From the NCBI RefSeq assembly GCF_002086635.1, contig NZ_MVHD01000029.1, positions 1 through 64,000 on the forward strand: a stretch of DNA of 64,000 nt, read 5' to 3'. The translations under genes and the position numbers were made by a program. This document shows, one piece after another, positions 1 to 8,651 of this stretch (positions within the stretch are counted from its first letter, which is position 1; each line of letters opens with the position of its first letter). The notes below the pieces were generated by a model. It saw only the letters and a program-made list of their open reading frames with translations, searched no databases and was not told the origin of the DNA. The DNA comes from Mycobacterium alsense. GTDB lineage: Bacteria; Actinomycetota; Actinomycetes; Mycobacteriales; Mycobacteriaceae.

Positions 1-123
1 CCACCACATCTAGACCACGGCCAACCCCGCACCAACCCCTACCACCACCCCGAACGCTTCACCACCAACCACGACGAAGACGACGAAGACGACAACGACA
101 ACGACAACGAAGACGACCCCTAG
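1..123 (+). CDS. C-terminal end of a DUF222/HNH endonuclease-type protein (13E12 family), 5' end outside the window
   Basis: Frame 1 is open from the first base to the TAG at 121-123. It encodes 40 residues. The part containing HGQPRTNPYHHPERF resembles the tail that follows the HNH nuclease domain in mycobacterial 13E12-repeat proteins; this comes from memory of the family, not from a search. The last residues form a simple acidic run of Asp, Glu and Asn encoded by gac/gaa/aac repeats. No catalytic motif lies in the window, so activity cannot be judged. It converges with the PPE gene that ends at 137, only 13 bp away. Confidence 0.5.
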   Translation, partial: PPHLDHGQPRTNPYHHPERFTTNHDEDDEDDNDNDNEDDP

Positions 124-136
124 CCGGCTAGGCCGC

Positions 137-1516
137 TCAGTAACTGAGAAAGTGTTGTTCGCGCACTTGACCTTCCGTCGGGTCGTACTCCTGGAGTTTC
201 GCGAGGAGCGACTGCGCCCGCACCGCGAGTTCTCCCAACTCGGCGGCGATTTCTGCCACCGGTCCATCCTGCGGCCGCTGACCATCCCGCGGCTGCTTTT
301 GGTTCTCTCGGTTGGCTACCCTGACGCGTTCGCCGCCGCGACGGGGGGAGGCGGCGCTACCGACGGCGCCCCCGGCGAGACCGGCCAGCCCCATGCCGCT
401 GAACAGATTGGCGGCACTACCGATTTCGGGGGCGGCCTCGGCGCCCATTATCGGCAGCGCGTATGCAACGGGGCGGACTTCCGGGGCGGCCGACACCCAG
501 CCCGACGGCACCGACAACCCACCGACCGAGGCTCCCCGGCCCGTATCCGCGGCCACCAATTGCGCCGACGCGGTGGACGGCTCGCCGACGCCGCCGGCGC
601 CGCCCGCAATCCACTGCGGCAGCATGGCGGCTCCCGGCCCGTCTCCGATGAACGGCCCCTCACCCCTGGCGAAATCGCGGTCGGCGTTGATCCGCAGGGC
701 GCGCACCGTCGTCGTCGCCGACACCGACGACGCGGACCCGCTGAAAACGGATGCCGGGGCGGCGATCCCGGCCGCGACCGTGTCGATGCCCGCCACCGGG
801 ATCGCCAGCGCAGTCAGGGCGGTTCCCAGGCTGGACAGCGCGGACGTTCCCGGCCCGAGCAGAGCGGCGACCGTCGATGTCGTCGCGGCCGATTTTGCGA
901 TGCCTTGCAGCGCCTGCGGCAGCATCGACATGAGCTGCAGGCCGCTCGACATGATCGCCTGCGCGGCCGCCTGGCCCTCCATCCCCGCCGCGCTGGTGGT
1001 GGGTGGCGGCAAGGTGAATGGCGTCAACTTGGCCGCCGCCGCCGACGAGCCGGCGTAGCCGTACATCGCGGCGGCGTCCTGGGCCCACATCTCGGCATAC
1101 TGGGCCTCGGTGGCCGCGATCGCGGGGGTGTTCTGTCCGAAAATGTTTGTCGAGACCAGCGCTACCAACAGGCTGCGGTTGGCGGCGATCACCGGTGGCG
1201 GCACCGTCATGGCAAACGCCGCCTCATAGGCCGCCGCTGCGGCGCCGGCTTGTGTGGCGGCCTGCTCAGCCTGCTCAGCGGTCGCGGTGATCCACGCCTC
1301 GTAGGGCCCGGCCGCCGCCGCCATCGCCGCCGACGCGGGCCCCAGCCACGGCCCACTGCTAAGCCCCGACACCACCGACCGGTAAGAGCCCGCCGTGGAA
1401 TGCAGTTGGGCGGCGAGTCCATCCCAGGCCGCGGCGGCCGCCAGCATCGGCCCCGCGCCCGAGCCGGCATACATCCGCCCGGAGTTGATCTCCGGCGGCA
1501 ACGTCACGAAATCCAT
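137..1516 (-). CDS. PPE family protein, PPE-SVP subgroup
   Basis: 459 residues starting [13 protein letters not shown], with Pro-Pro-Glu at residues 7-9. About 180 residues of the alpha-helical PPE domain follow, including a WxG-like WLGPAS segment. The C-terminal half has the GGLSVPSGW motif that defines the PPE-SVP subgroup. The tail after it, rich in Arg, Gln and Glu, ends in a predicted helical segment. PPE proteins normally pair with a PE protein and leave the cell through an ESX system, often ESX-5. I chose the ATG at 1516 because AGAGG lies just upstream and the PPE domain begins there. The reading frame stays open upstream into remains of a PE gene, so an in-frame PE-PPE fusion cannot be excluded. 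Confidence 0.9.
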   Translation of the reverse strand: MDFVTLPPEINSGRMYAGSGAGPMLAAAAAWDGLAAQLHSTAGSYRSVVSGLSSGPWLGPASAAMAAAAGPYEAWITATAEQAEQAATQAGAAAAAYEAAFAMTVPPPVIAANRSLLVALVSTNIFGQNTPAIAATEAQYAEMWAQDAAAMYGYAGSSAAAAKLTPFTLPPPTTSAAGMEGQAAAQAIMSSGLQLMSMLPQALQGIAKSAATTSTVAALLGPGTSALSSLGTALTALAIPVAGIDTVAAGIAAPASVFSGSASSVSATTTVRALRINADRDFARGEGPFIGDGPGAAMLPQWIAGGAGGVGEPSTASAQLVAADTGRGASVGGLSVPSGWVSAAPEVRPVAYALPIMGAEAAPEIGSAANLFSGMGLAGLAGGAVGSAASPRRGGERVRVANRENQKQPRDGQRPQDGPVAEIAAELGELAVRAQSLLAKLQEYDPTEGQVREQHFLSY

Positions 1517-1713
1517 TGCCACACCTCTCAACTCGCCGACAGCCGCCACAACGTTGGCCGTCTCCGTGGCCGCATACGACGTCGCACTCGCACCCAACGT
1601 GCTGACGAACGGTCATGCGCCGCCTCCGCCTGGGCGCTAATCGCCTGGCAGATCTCCGCATGCACGGCGGCAGCCGCCGTCGGGACTTCCGGCTGTGCGG
1701 TCACGAATGACAT
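1517..1713 (-). pseudogene. Degenerate PE gene upstream of the PPE gene (41-codon deletion and frameshift)
   Basis: The minus strand starts with MSFVTAQPEV, a standard PE N-terminus. It then jumps to VHAEICQAISAQ, which aligns with residues 58-69 of the intact PE protein at 61966. About 41 codons of the PE domain are therefore missing in frame. After AEAAHD one base is lost near 1611-1613, relative to the expected CGN-TTC-GTC. The +1 frame continues as [18 protein letters not shown], the usual PE C-terminus, and runs without a stop codon into the PPE start at 1516. Either this is a decayed gene, or the single-base loss is a sequencing error hiding a shortened PE fused to PPE. Confidence 0.75.
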
Positions 1714-1941
1714 GAGATTTCCTTTCCACGGGTGAGCGATCGAAGGGAGATACCGCTACTTGCCGCAACACGCAGGGATTCGCGTGAGATAAGAGATAAG
1801 CGGTCATCGCCGATCACCTGCCTCACACCCTTAGCGCAAGCACGGGTAGAAGCCATCAGCCAGGTGCGGCGGTTACGGCGAGCTTCATCGCCTATCCGCG
1901 ATGTTAACGTCGGCTCAATCGCGCACGCAACGCCCGCCGGT

Positions 1942-3048
1942 TCAGGCCTGCCACGACGGGCTGCTCGTCAGCACCTCGGCGCCGTCGTCGGTGATATGAA
2001 CCGTGTCGCGTCGGAACACCATCCCGACGCCCTCTTGCCACACGTGGCCGGAAATCGCGAGCACCATCCCCGTCTCCAAACGTTCGTCGGCGCCCGCGAG
2101 CTCCCCTGACACGACGGGCGGGTCGAAACCCAGCCCCAGGCCGTGCGCGACGGGCATCGGCGGCAGCGGCTCGCCGGCCGCCTCGTAGGCGTCGAGGAGC
2201 CCGCGCACGGGCGCACCGGGGCGACACGCGCCAAGCAGCTTGTCGTGCAGCGCATCCGACCGGGCGTACAGCCCGCGGGCGCCCCCGCCGTCGCCGGCCA
2301 CCCACGTCCGGCCCACCTCGCCGACATACCCGTCCGCCAGCGCGCCGGCGGCCAACGCGACGAGGTCGCCGGGCTCCACGGGACGGTTGACGCGCCGCCA
2401 CGGGTGCTCCCGCGACGTCACCCACGCGACGTCCTGGCTGGCCGGCGTGCTCACCCCGCCGGCCGCCATGGCCTGCAGCGCGGCCCCGGCCAGCGTCCGC
2501 TCGGCCACCCCCGGCCGCAATTCGGCGACGGCGGAGGCCAACCCGCGTTCCGCGACGCGCAGCGCCGGGCCCATCGCCGCGATTTCGTCGGGCGTCTTGA
2601 CGCGGCGTGCGGCGGCCATGGCGGGCTCGCCGTCGACGAGATCGGCGTTGGGGAAGGCCTCGGGCAGCAGCGCCGCGAAAGTCGGTGTGATGGCGTCGGT
2701 TCCGACCCGCCGCGCGGTCGCGGCGCCGTCGATGTTCTTCAGCACGTCGATGAGGGTCATCGGGTTCCAGGCCAACCCGTAGAGGCGATCGCGCCCGATC
2801 TCGTCCGGGACCCCCTCGTCGTCGGTGCTGTTGAGGTAGATGTCCCCGGTGTCGCGCACGACGACGCAGACCGGGCCGAAGGGCCGCGTCCCGGCGATCC
2901 AGAGTTGCGGGGCGCCGGTGACGTAACGGACGTTGGCCTGGCGCCCCAGCACCAGGATGTCGAGGTCGTGGGCGCGCATCTGCGCCAGCGCCCGTTCCCG
3001 ACGCCCCGCCCGCAATCGGAGGGGGTCGGGCGCGATTTCAGTCGCCAT
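1942..3048 (-). CDS. M24 (pita-bread) family protein lacking metal ligands; probable pseudopeptidase
   Basis: 368 residues with the creatinase/Xaa-Pro dipeptidase architecture: an N-terminal domain to about residue 145, then a pita-bread domain. Compared with the canonical neighbour ending at 3038, four of the five metal ligands are replaced: Asp to Ala233, Asp to Glu244 (GEVGRT), Glu to Ser333 (AISGHV) and Glu to Arg347 (FRRDT). Only His302 (AHGLGLG) remains. It is therefore unlikely to be a dinuclear metallopeptidase. It is the last gene of the operon and overlaps the end of its paralogue, which suggests a regulatory or partner-subunit role; that is inference. The start could be 3048 (used here) or 3057. 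Confidence 0.85.
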   Translation of the reverse strand: MATEIAPDPLRLRAGRRERALAQMRAHDLDILVLGRQANVRYVTGAPQLWIAGTRPFGPVCVVVRDTGDIYLNSTDDEGVPDEIGRDRLYGLAWNPMTLIDVLKNIDGAATARRVGTDAITPTFAALLPEAFPNADLVDGEPAMAAARRVKTPDEIAAMGPALRVAERGLASAVAELRPGVAERTLAGAALQAMAAGGVSTPASQDVAWVTSREHPWRRVNRPVEPGDLVALAAGALADGYVGEVGRTWVAGDGGGARGLYARSDALHDKLLGACRPGAPVRGLLDAYEAAGEPLPPMPVAHGLGLGFDPPVVSGELAGADERLETGMVLAISGHVWQEGVGMVFRRDTVHITDDGAEVLTSSPSWQA

Positions 3049-4282
3049 AGGGCGCATACGGGTAGTCGGTGATCGGCACGTAGCCGTCCTCGGTGATCAC
3101 CACGATCTCCTCACTGCGGTAGCCGCCGGTGCCGTCCTCCCACACGACCGGTTCGAGCACCAGCACCATCCCGGGCGGAAACACGAAGTTGTCGTCGAAC
3201 TCCTCGCCGAGATCCGTTCCGATCATTGGGGCTTCGGCCGGGTAGGTGCCGATGCCGTGGCCCAGATAGAAGTGCGGCAGCCACGGCTTGCGGCCGCCGT
3301 TGGCGGCGATGGCCGCCCGCGCGAGGTCCCCGGACGTGACGCCGGCCTTGGTCACGGCGAGCACTTCGTCGAGGATGGCTCGCCACTGCCGGAATTGGTC
3401 CTGCTGCCGCCGGGACGGTTTGTCGCCGACCAGCCAGGTTCGCCCGAAGTCCGAGCAGTATCCGGCGTAGCTGATGCTGATGTCGGTCCACAGCACGTCG
3501 CCGGCGGCCAATTCGCGGGCGGTGGGCAGCAGCGGCAGCGCGAGATCGCCGTGGGTCGTCCACACGCCGGTCGCCCGCGATTGGGGCATCACCTGCCAGA
3601 TGGCCTCGAGCATGTTGGTGGTGGCGCCCAGTTCGAACGCGCGCCGGACCAGCTGGGCCGACAGGTCGATCTGCCGCACCCCAGGCGCCAGCGCGGCCTG
3701 CACGTCGGCCACGGCGCGCTCGGTGATGCGGGTGGCCCGGCGCAGGCAGGAAAGCTCGTCCCGCGTCTTGACCAGCTGGGCGGCGCCGACCACGATCGCC
3801 GCGTCCGACGGCGGGCCCGACGGGAACAGCGTGTCGGCCGCCCGCCGCATCGCGCCGGTGAGCTCGTCGACGGCGACGGCCGCGCCCCGCGGGACCAGCC
3901 CGGCCAGCCTTCGGGCGAAATCCCTGACGCCCTGGTCGAATTCGAGGTAAACGGGGTCGTGCAGGTGGTCGGCGGGCACCGGGGGATCGGGTGGCTCCAG
4001 AAACGAGCCGGCGCGATGCGGCATGAACAGATGCGGGTGCGCGTCGCCGGCCAGGACGACGGCCACCGGGCGCTCCACGTGCGAGAGGCCCGCGTCCAGC
4101 AACGGCCAGCTGGCGCCGGTCGCATACCCGACGTAGCCGTTCATCAGCAGGACGAGCGCGTCGACGCCGTGCTCGGCCATCGCCGCGCGCAGCCGCGCCC
4201 CCGTCTCGGCACGCATGCGCGCAAAGTCCGGCTCGGCGGGGATGTCCACCAGCGAGCCGCGGGCCGTCAGCGAATGGGTCAT
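3038..4282 (-). CDS. M24 family metallopeptidase (Xaa-Pro dipeptidase/creatinase-like)
   Basis: 414 residues. An N-terminal creatinase-type domain (about 20-170) precedes the pita-bread catalytic domain. All five expected metal ligands are visible: Asp267 and Asp278 (TDIS...CSDFGRT), His342 (LGHGIG), Glu377 (VLEPVV) and Glu391 (RSEEIV). It should hydrolyse an Xaa-Pro peptide, an amide or a creatine-like bond; the substrate cannot be told. The ATG at 4282 overlaps the TGA of the amidohydrolase by four bases, indicating translational coupling. The longer open frame upstream is only a shadow of that gene. Confidence 0.9.
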   Translation of the reverse strand: MTHSLTARGSLVDIPAEPDFARMRAETGARLRAAMAEHGVDALVLLMNGYVGYATGASWPLLDAGLSHVERPVAVVLAGDAHPHLFMPHRAGSFLEPPDPPVPADHLHDPVYLEFDQGVRDFARRLAGLVPRGAAVAVDELTGAMRRAADTLFPSGPPSDAAIVVGAAQLVKTRDELSCLRRATRITERAVADVQAALAPGVRQIDLSAQLVRRAFELGATTNMLEAIWQVMPQSRATGVWTTHGDLALPLLPTARELAAGDVLWTDISISYAGYCSDFGRTWLVGDKPSRRQQDQFRQWRAILDEVLAVTKAGVTSGDLARAAIAANGGRKPWLPHFYLGHGIGTYPAEAPMIGTDLGEEFDDNFVFPPGMVLVLEPVVWEDGTGGYRSEEIVVITEDGYVPITDYPYAPYGD

Positions 4283-5451
4283 CCCGGAAGACCCAGGAAC
4301 TTCCTGATGTTGCCGCTGACCACGCGGACGGCGTCCTCGGGGCCCAGCGCGTCGACCACCGCGGCCAGCGACCGCTCCGAGTAGCCGAACGTGCTCTCGT
4401 TGTGCGGGTAGTCGGATGACCACATCACCTTGTCGACGCCGATCTCCCCGATCTGGTTGAGCCCCAGGCCGTCGACCATGAACGACGCGCTCATGTGGAT
4501 GTCCCAGTAGTGGCGGATGTCGTGCTCGGGGTGGCGTCTGAGCATGTGCCGGTAGGAGGCCAGCACGTGCTCGGCGTCCTGCAGGGCGGGCGGGACCCAG
4601 GCGATCCCGCCCTCGAACCAGCCCACGCGCAGGCCGGGATGTCGGTCGAGGATGCCGCCGAAGACGTACTTGGAGAACATTTCCCGGAACGAGTCGATGT
4701 TGACCATCATGGCGACGGCGACGCTGTTGACCTCGCTCGGGCACTTGGGCTGGCTTTCGCCGATGTGGTGGGTGACGGGCAGCCCGGCTTCTTCGATCTC
4801 GTCCCACACGGCGCTCATCGCCGCGCCGGAGAAGTCGATGACGCGACCGTTGTCGTCGTTGCCCGGGTTCAGCGGCATCAGAAAAGTCTTGAGCCCCAGC
4901 GATTTGAGCTCCGCCAGCGTGCGCCGGGTTCCGCGCGGATCCCACCAGTTGATCAGGCCCACGCCGTAGCAGTGGCCGTTGGAGCGCTCCTGCACGGAGG
5001 CGATGTGTTCGTTGTAGATGCGCAGAATCCGTTCGCGCAGGTCCTTGTCGGGATAGTGGAACAGCGCGAGCACCGCGTTGGGGAAGACCAGCTCCTTGTC
5101 GACCCCGTCCTCGGCGAGTTCGCGGATGCGGGCGTCGACGTTGTTCGTGGCGGCGCCGGCCAGGTCGTCGTATTGCATGAGCACCGCGCTGAAATCCCCG
5201 ACCACCATCGACTGTCCCGGGCGGCCCAGCAGGTAGGCGCCGTCCTCGTACCAGATGCGCGGCGCCTGGTCCTTGAGGTCGTCCGGGAACCGCTCGTAGA
5301 AGATGTCGTCGGCGACCGAGATGTGGTTGTCGGCCGAGAAGACCTCCGTGCCGGCGGGCAGGCCGGTGGCGGACCGCGCGGCGTGACCTCGGCGGTGCTT
5401 GGGCGCGCCGATCACGCCCTCGGGGTACACGGTTCGGCTTGGCGTCGTCAT
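4279..5451 (-). CDS. Amidohydrolase-family TIM-barrel metal-dependent hydrolase (Amidohydro_2 / ACMSD-like)
   Basis: 390 residues. The N-terminal SADNHIS segment supplies the Asp-x-His type metal motif of the decarboxylating or hydrolysing amidohydrolase-2 family. A central THHIGE histidine pair and a C-terminal MWSSDYPHNES segment supply the remaining ligands and the catalytic Asp. Members include amino-carboxymuconate-semialdehyde decarboxylase and various ring-fission or amide hydrolases. The exact substrate is unknown. The ATG at 5451 has a GGAGGG ribosome binding site. It lies 28 bp after the SDR gene and overlaps the M24 gene by ATGA, so it is in the same operon. Confidence 0.88.
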   Translation of the reverse strand: MTTPSRTVYPEGVIGAPKHRRGHAARSATGLPAGTEVFSADNHISVADDIFYERFPDDLKDQAPRIWYEDGAYLLGRPGQSMVVGDFSAVLMQYDDLAGAATNNVDARIRELAEDGVDKELVFPNAVLALFHYPDKDLRERILRIYNEHIASVQERSNGHCYGVGLINWWDPRGTRRTLAELKSLGLKTFLMPLNPGNDDNGRVIDFSGAAMSAVWDEIEEAGLPVTHHIGESQPKCPSEVNSVAVAMMVNIDSFREMFSKYVFGGILDRHPGLRVGWFEGGIAWVPPALQDAEHVLASYRHMLRRHPEHDIRHYWDIHMSASFMVDGLGLNQIGEIGVDKVMWSSDYPHNESTFGYSERSLAAVVDALGPEDAVRVVSGNIRKFLGLPG

Positions 5452-5479
5452 CGGCCCTCCGTTTCGATCACCGCCCATA

Positions 5480-6445
5480 TCATCGCGGATACGTGACGCC
5501 GGTGAGTTGTTCGGACAGCTCCCACAGCCGCGCCATGTCGGCCTGGCTGCGCGCCAACCGCGGCATCCCGGCGAAAGTGACGCCGCCCCCGGCGGTTTCG
5601 TACAGCCCGCGGGGGCCGTAGTAGGTGCCGCCATGGGCGTCGCCCGACACCGCCGCGTACAGGGTGGGCTTTATGCCCTCGTCGGCGTCGAGCCACATGA
5701 ACGGCAGCAGCCGCCAGGTCAGCCGGGTGAGCCGCGCCTGCAGCGTCGGCCGGTCGCGGCCGTAGGATGCGCCGCTGAGCAGGTTGGTCTTGCTCAGCCC
5801 GGGGTGCGCGGCGTTCGACATCAGCCCCCAGTCGCTGAGGCGGCTGCGCCGGTCCAGTTCGATCGCGAACATCAGTTGCGCCAGCTTGGCCAACCCGTAG
5901 GAGCGCATGGGTTTGTAGCCGCGCCGCGCGTTCACGCCGGCCACAGTGTCGGCATCCCCGAGATCGAGGTTGCGCTGGGTGGCGGCGATGCTGCTGACCG
6001 TTACCACGCGCGCGGACCCCGCGGCGCGCAGCAGGGGGAGCAGGTGCCCGGTCAACGCGAAGTGGCCCAGATGGTTGGTGCCGAACTGCAATTCGAAGCC
6101 GTCCCGCGTTTCCTGTCGCTGCGGCGGGGTCATGACGCCGGCGTTGTTGATCAGGATGTCGATCGGGCGGCCATCCGCGGCCAGCTCCTCACCCAGCGCC
6201 GCAACGCTTTTCAGCGACGACAGGTCCAGATGCCTGATGGCCAGCTTGGCCGACGGCGCCTCGCGGCGGATCTCGGCGATGGCGGCTTCGCCCTTGGTCC
6301 GGCAGCGAATCGCCATCACGACGTCGGCGCCCGCGGCCGCCAGCCGCTTGGCCAGGCCGAGCCCCAGGCCGCTGTTGGCCCCGGTCACGACCGCGAACCT
6401 GCCGGAAAGGTCCGGCACCTCCAGGCGCAGGTCGGGCTTCACCAT
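5480..6445 (-). CDS. Short-chain dehydrogenase/reductase (retinol dehydrogenase-like)
   Basis: 321 residues. The nucleotide-binding motif TGANSGLG is at 21-28, LINNAGVM follows near 101, and the catalytic Tyr-x-x-x-Lys is SYGLAK. The extended C-terminal part fits the classical WWOX/retinol-dehydrogenase-like SDRs common in mycobacteria. Probable role: NAD(P)-dependent oxidation or reduction of an alcohol or ketone made by the adjacent P450. The ATG at 6445 lies seven bases inside the 3' end of the P450 gene, so the two are almost certainly co-translated. Confidence 0.9.
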   Translation of the reverse strand: MVKPDLRLEVPDLSGRFAVVTGANSGLGLGLAKRLAAAGADVVMAIRCRTKGEAAIAEIRREAPSAKLAIRHLDLSSLKSVAALGEELAADGRPIDILINNAGVMTPPQRQETRDGFELQFGTNHLGHFALTGHLLPLLRAAGSARVVTVSSIAATQRNLDLGDADTVAGVNARRGYKPMRSYGLAKLAQLMFAIELDRRSRLSDWGLMSNAAHPGLSKTNLLSGASYGRDRPTLQARLTRLTWRLLPFMWLDADEGIKPTLYAAVSGDAHGGTYYGPRGLYETAGGGVTFAGMPRLARSQADMARLWELSEQLTGVTYPR

Positions 6446-7662
6446 GTCACGGGGAGCTCGTAGACGCCGTAGGCGAGCGTGTCGTGCTTGAACGGCAGCT
6501 CCTCGAGCGGCACCGCCAGCCGCAGCGTCGGAACGCGGCGCAGCAGGGTGGGCAAAACGATCTGTAATTCCATGCGGGCCAGCTGCTGACCGACGCATTG
6601 GTGGCGGCCGTAGCCGAACCCGACGTGCGCGCCGTCGTCACGGAGCAGGTCCAGCCGATCCGGGTCGGGGAATTGGCGCGGATCCCAGTTCGCCGGGGCG
6701 ACGTCGAGGATGATGCCCTCGCCGGCGCGGATCGTCTCGCCGCCGACCTCGATGTCCTCGACCGCGATCCGCCGCTGACCGGTCTGGATGATGCTCAGAT
6801 ACCGCATCAGCTCCTCGACCGCGGTGGCGATCACCTTGGGATCGTCGGAGTCGCGCAGCAGCGCCCGCTGGTCGGGGTGCTCGAGCAGGGCGGCGATGCT
6901 CAGGCTGATCATGTTGGCGGTGGTCTCGTGACCGGCGATCAGCACGCCGAGCGCCAGCTGTGTGGCCTCCCGGACGCTGAGCTCCTCCGAGTTGACCCGC
7001 TCGGCGAGGTCGGACACCAAATCCTCGGAGGGGCTCACCATCTTGGCGCGGATCAGCTTGGCGATGTACTTCGCCAGCGAGGCGGCGCCCTGAGCGGTGT
7101 CCTCTTCGGTCGCGTACCGCCCCGTGCCCCGTTGCGCCTGTTCCTGGAAGAAATCCGCGTCCTCGTAGGGCACGCCCAACAGCTCGCTGATCACCAGCGA
7201 GGGGACCGGCAGCGCCACGGTGCCGACGGCGTCGCCGGGGTTGGGGCCGGCCAACAGGGCGTCGATGCGCTCGTCGGCGATCTTCTGCACCGCCGGGCGC
7301 AGCCCCTCGACACGCTTGAAGGTGAACGGTTTCGACAGCATCCGGCGGAACCGGGTGTGCTCCTCGGCGTCGGAGGTGAACACCGACCGCGGCCTGGTGT
7401 GGACCGTCGCCAGCATTCCCTCGTTCCAGTGCGGGTATCCCGGGAGCCGGTCGTCGACGCTGGTCCGCGGGTCGGTGAACAGCGCCCGGATCGCGTCATA
7501 GCCGTGGATCAACCACGGCGTGCTGCCGTCCCAGATCCGCACCCTGCTGAGCTGCCTGGATTCGTTGAGCGCCAACGCCTCCGGAGGGGGCGCGAAGGGG
7601 CAACCGGGTGCCCGCGTCATCGGGAATTCCGGCACATCGGTGGTGGTCGAGATGTCGGTCAT
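6439..7662 (-). CDS. Cytochrome P450
   Basis: 407 residues, normal for a soluble bacterial P450. The I-helix oxygen-activation motif AGHETT is at 243-248, the ExxR pair is E284/R287, and the haem loop [10 protein letters not shown] (349-358) has ligand Cys356. It monooxygenates an unknown substrate using ferredoxin electrons; no ferredoxin gene is adjacent. It is the second gene after the TetR regulator. Its GAGGAGG ribosome binding site directly abuts a 19-bp tandem repeat array. The CYP family number was not assigned. Confidence 0.95.
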   Translation of the reverse strand: MTDISTTTDVPEFPMTRAPGCPFAPPPEALALNESRQLSRVRIWDGSTPWLIHGYDAIRALFTDPRTSVDDRLPGYPHWNEGMLATVHTRPRSVFTSDAEEHTRFRRMLSKPFTFKRVEGLRPAVQKIADERIDALLAGPNPGDAVGTVALPVPSLVISELLGVPYEDADFFQEQAQRGTGRYATEEDTAQGAASLAKYIAKLIRAKMVSPSEDLVSDLAERVNSEELSVREATQLALGVLIAGHETTANMISLSIAALLEHPDQRALLRDSDDPKVIATAVEELMRYLSIIQTGQRRIAVEDIEVGGETIRAGEGIILDVAPANWDPRQFPDPDRLDLLRDDGAHVGFGYGRHQCVGQQLARMELQIVLPTLLRRVPTLRLAVPLEELPFKHDTLAYGVYELPVTW

Positions 7663-7669
7663 CGTCCTC

Positions 7670-7741
7670 CTCGGGATGCTCAGTGTTTCTCGGGATGCTC
7701 AGTGTTTCTCGGGATGCTCAGTGTTTCTCGGGATGCTCAGT
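7670..7741. repeat. 19-bp tandem repeat between TetR and P450 genes (3 full copies plus 15 bp)
   Basis: Unit ctcgggatgctcagtgttt at 7670-7688, 7689-7707 and 7708-7726, then 15 bases of a fourth copy to 7741, all identical. The TetR stop codon (7737-7739) lies inside the last copy. The other end merges into the P450 ribosome binding site. The array therefore fills the entire untranslated gap of this operon. Confidence 0.97.
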
Positions 7742-8384
7742 CGCCCGCCGCACCCACGTGCACCGGCGCACGCCACAGCCCGACGATGGCGTCGATCAGC
7801 CCTTCGGCGGCGACGGGCCAGCTGGAACGCGACCGCGGTCCGTGCTCGGCCAGCGCGCCCTCGTGCTCGGCGCAGGTGTGCATAAGTAGGTTGCGCACCA
7901 TCACGATTCGCTCGACCCGCACCCGGTTGGGCAGGTCGGGAAGGCAGCGGTTGATGCCCTCGATCGTCTGGACCAGCTTGGGCGACGTGAGCGCGTCCTT
8001 GGTGACGACGTGGCGGTACGTGGGGTCGGCCATCGCCTGGGCGGCGAACCGCGCATACCAGCTGGGGGTGCCCAGCGCGGCCAGGTGATCGGTGAGCGGG
8101 CGCACCAGGGTGCCCACCCAGTCCCGCAGCTCGGTCGAGTCGCCGACGTCGGCGAGCATCTGCGCGCGCAGCCGCTCGATCGGCTCCCGGTGCTTGCTTT
8201 CGATCGCCCGCAGCAGGTCGGTCCTGGTGCCGAAGTGGTAGCAGGCGGCGGCGTTGTTGCCCTGCCCCGCGGCCTCGCTGATCTGCCGGTTGGACACGGC
8301 GTACATGCCGCGCTCGGCGAACAGCACCTCCGCGGCCGACAGCAGCGCCTCCCGGGTGCCCGTCGACCTCTCGGAGCGAGCCAT
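7737..8384 (-). CDS. TetR/AcrR family transcriptional regulator
   Basis: 215 residues starting MARSERSTGTREALL. The N-terminal helix-turn-helix (about 28-50) contains ISEAAGQGNNAAACYHF. The C-terminal ligand domain is of the ordinary TetR type. It heads the P450/SDR/amidohydrolase/M24 operon and probably controls it and itself. The start was chosen at the ATG where TetR homology begins; the ribosome binding site is weak and an upstream GTG is possible. An AT-rich inverted repeat lies 43 bp upstream. Confidence 0.88.
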   Translation of the reverse strand: MARSERSTGTREALLSAAEVLFAERGMYAVSNRQISEAAGQGNNAAACYHFGTRTDLLRAIESKHREPIERLRAQMLADVGDSTELRDWVGTLVRPLTDHLAALGTPSWYARFAAQAMADPTYRHVVTKDALTSPKLVQTIEGINRCLPDLPNRVRVERIVMVRNLLMHTCAEHEGALAEHGPRSRSSWPVAAEGLIDAIVGLWRAPVHVGAAGD

Positions 8385-8426
8385 GCGCTCGGCGGTCACC
8401 GCCCCAGTGAACACCGCGCATCGGAT

Positions 8427-8442
8427 TAAATCAAGCCATTTA
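8427..8442. promoter_or_regulatory. Candidate TetR operator between divergent TetR and methyltransferase genes
   Basis: TAAAT-caagcc-ATTTA, an inverted repeat with 5-bp arms in an AT-rich patch that stands out in this GC-rich DNA. It lies 43 bp from the TetR start and about 210 bp from the methyltransferase start. Its position fits autoregulation; there is no direct proof. Confidence 0.35.
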
Positions 8443-8651
8443 TTTAGTACCCGTGGGCAGGCGGGGCTCTCGGCGCAAAACCGGTCCCGCTGTCCCCGGG
8501 CCCCGTCCCGGCGAGCGAATCGTGAAGTGGCAGAACGGGTCAGCGTTCGTGGGCGCAGGCACCGCGCCGGCGACTGGGCGCGGTTCGCAGGGTGAAATTG
8601 CCGTGATACATTTCCGGACGCCCTATCCCGGGGGTTGTGCGGAGGCTCACG

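Noticed and set aside
152..1735. Long plus-strand frame antisense to the PPE gene
   Set aside because: Translation is Arg/Gly-rich and mirrors the PPE gene; the PPE protein on the minus strand is unmistakable.
1732..2109. 125-codon plus-strand frame between the PE remnant and the M24 gene
   Set aside because: No family features and it runs antisense into the M24 gene; the region is more likely a promoter.
7670..7741. Possible CRISPR array
   Set aside because: Copies are directly adjacent without spacers, so it is a simple tandem repeat.
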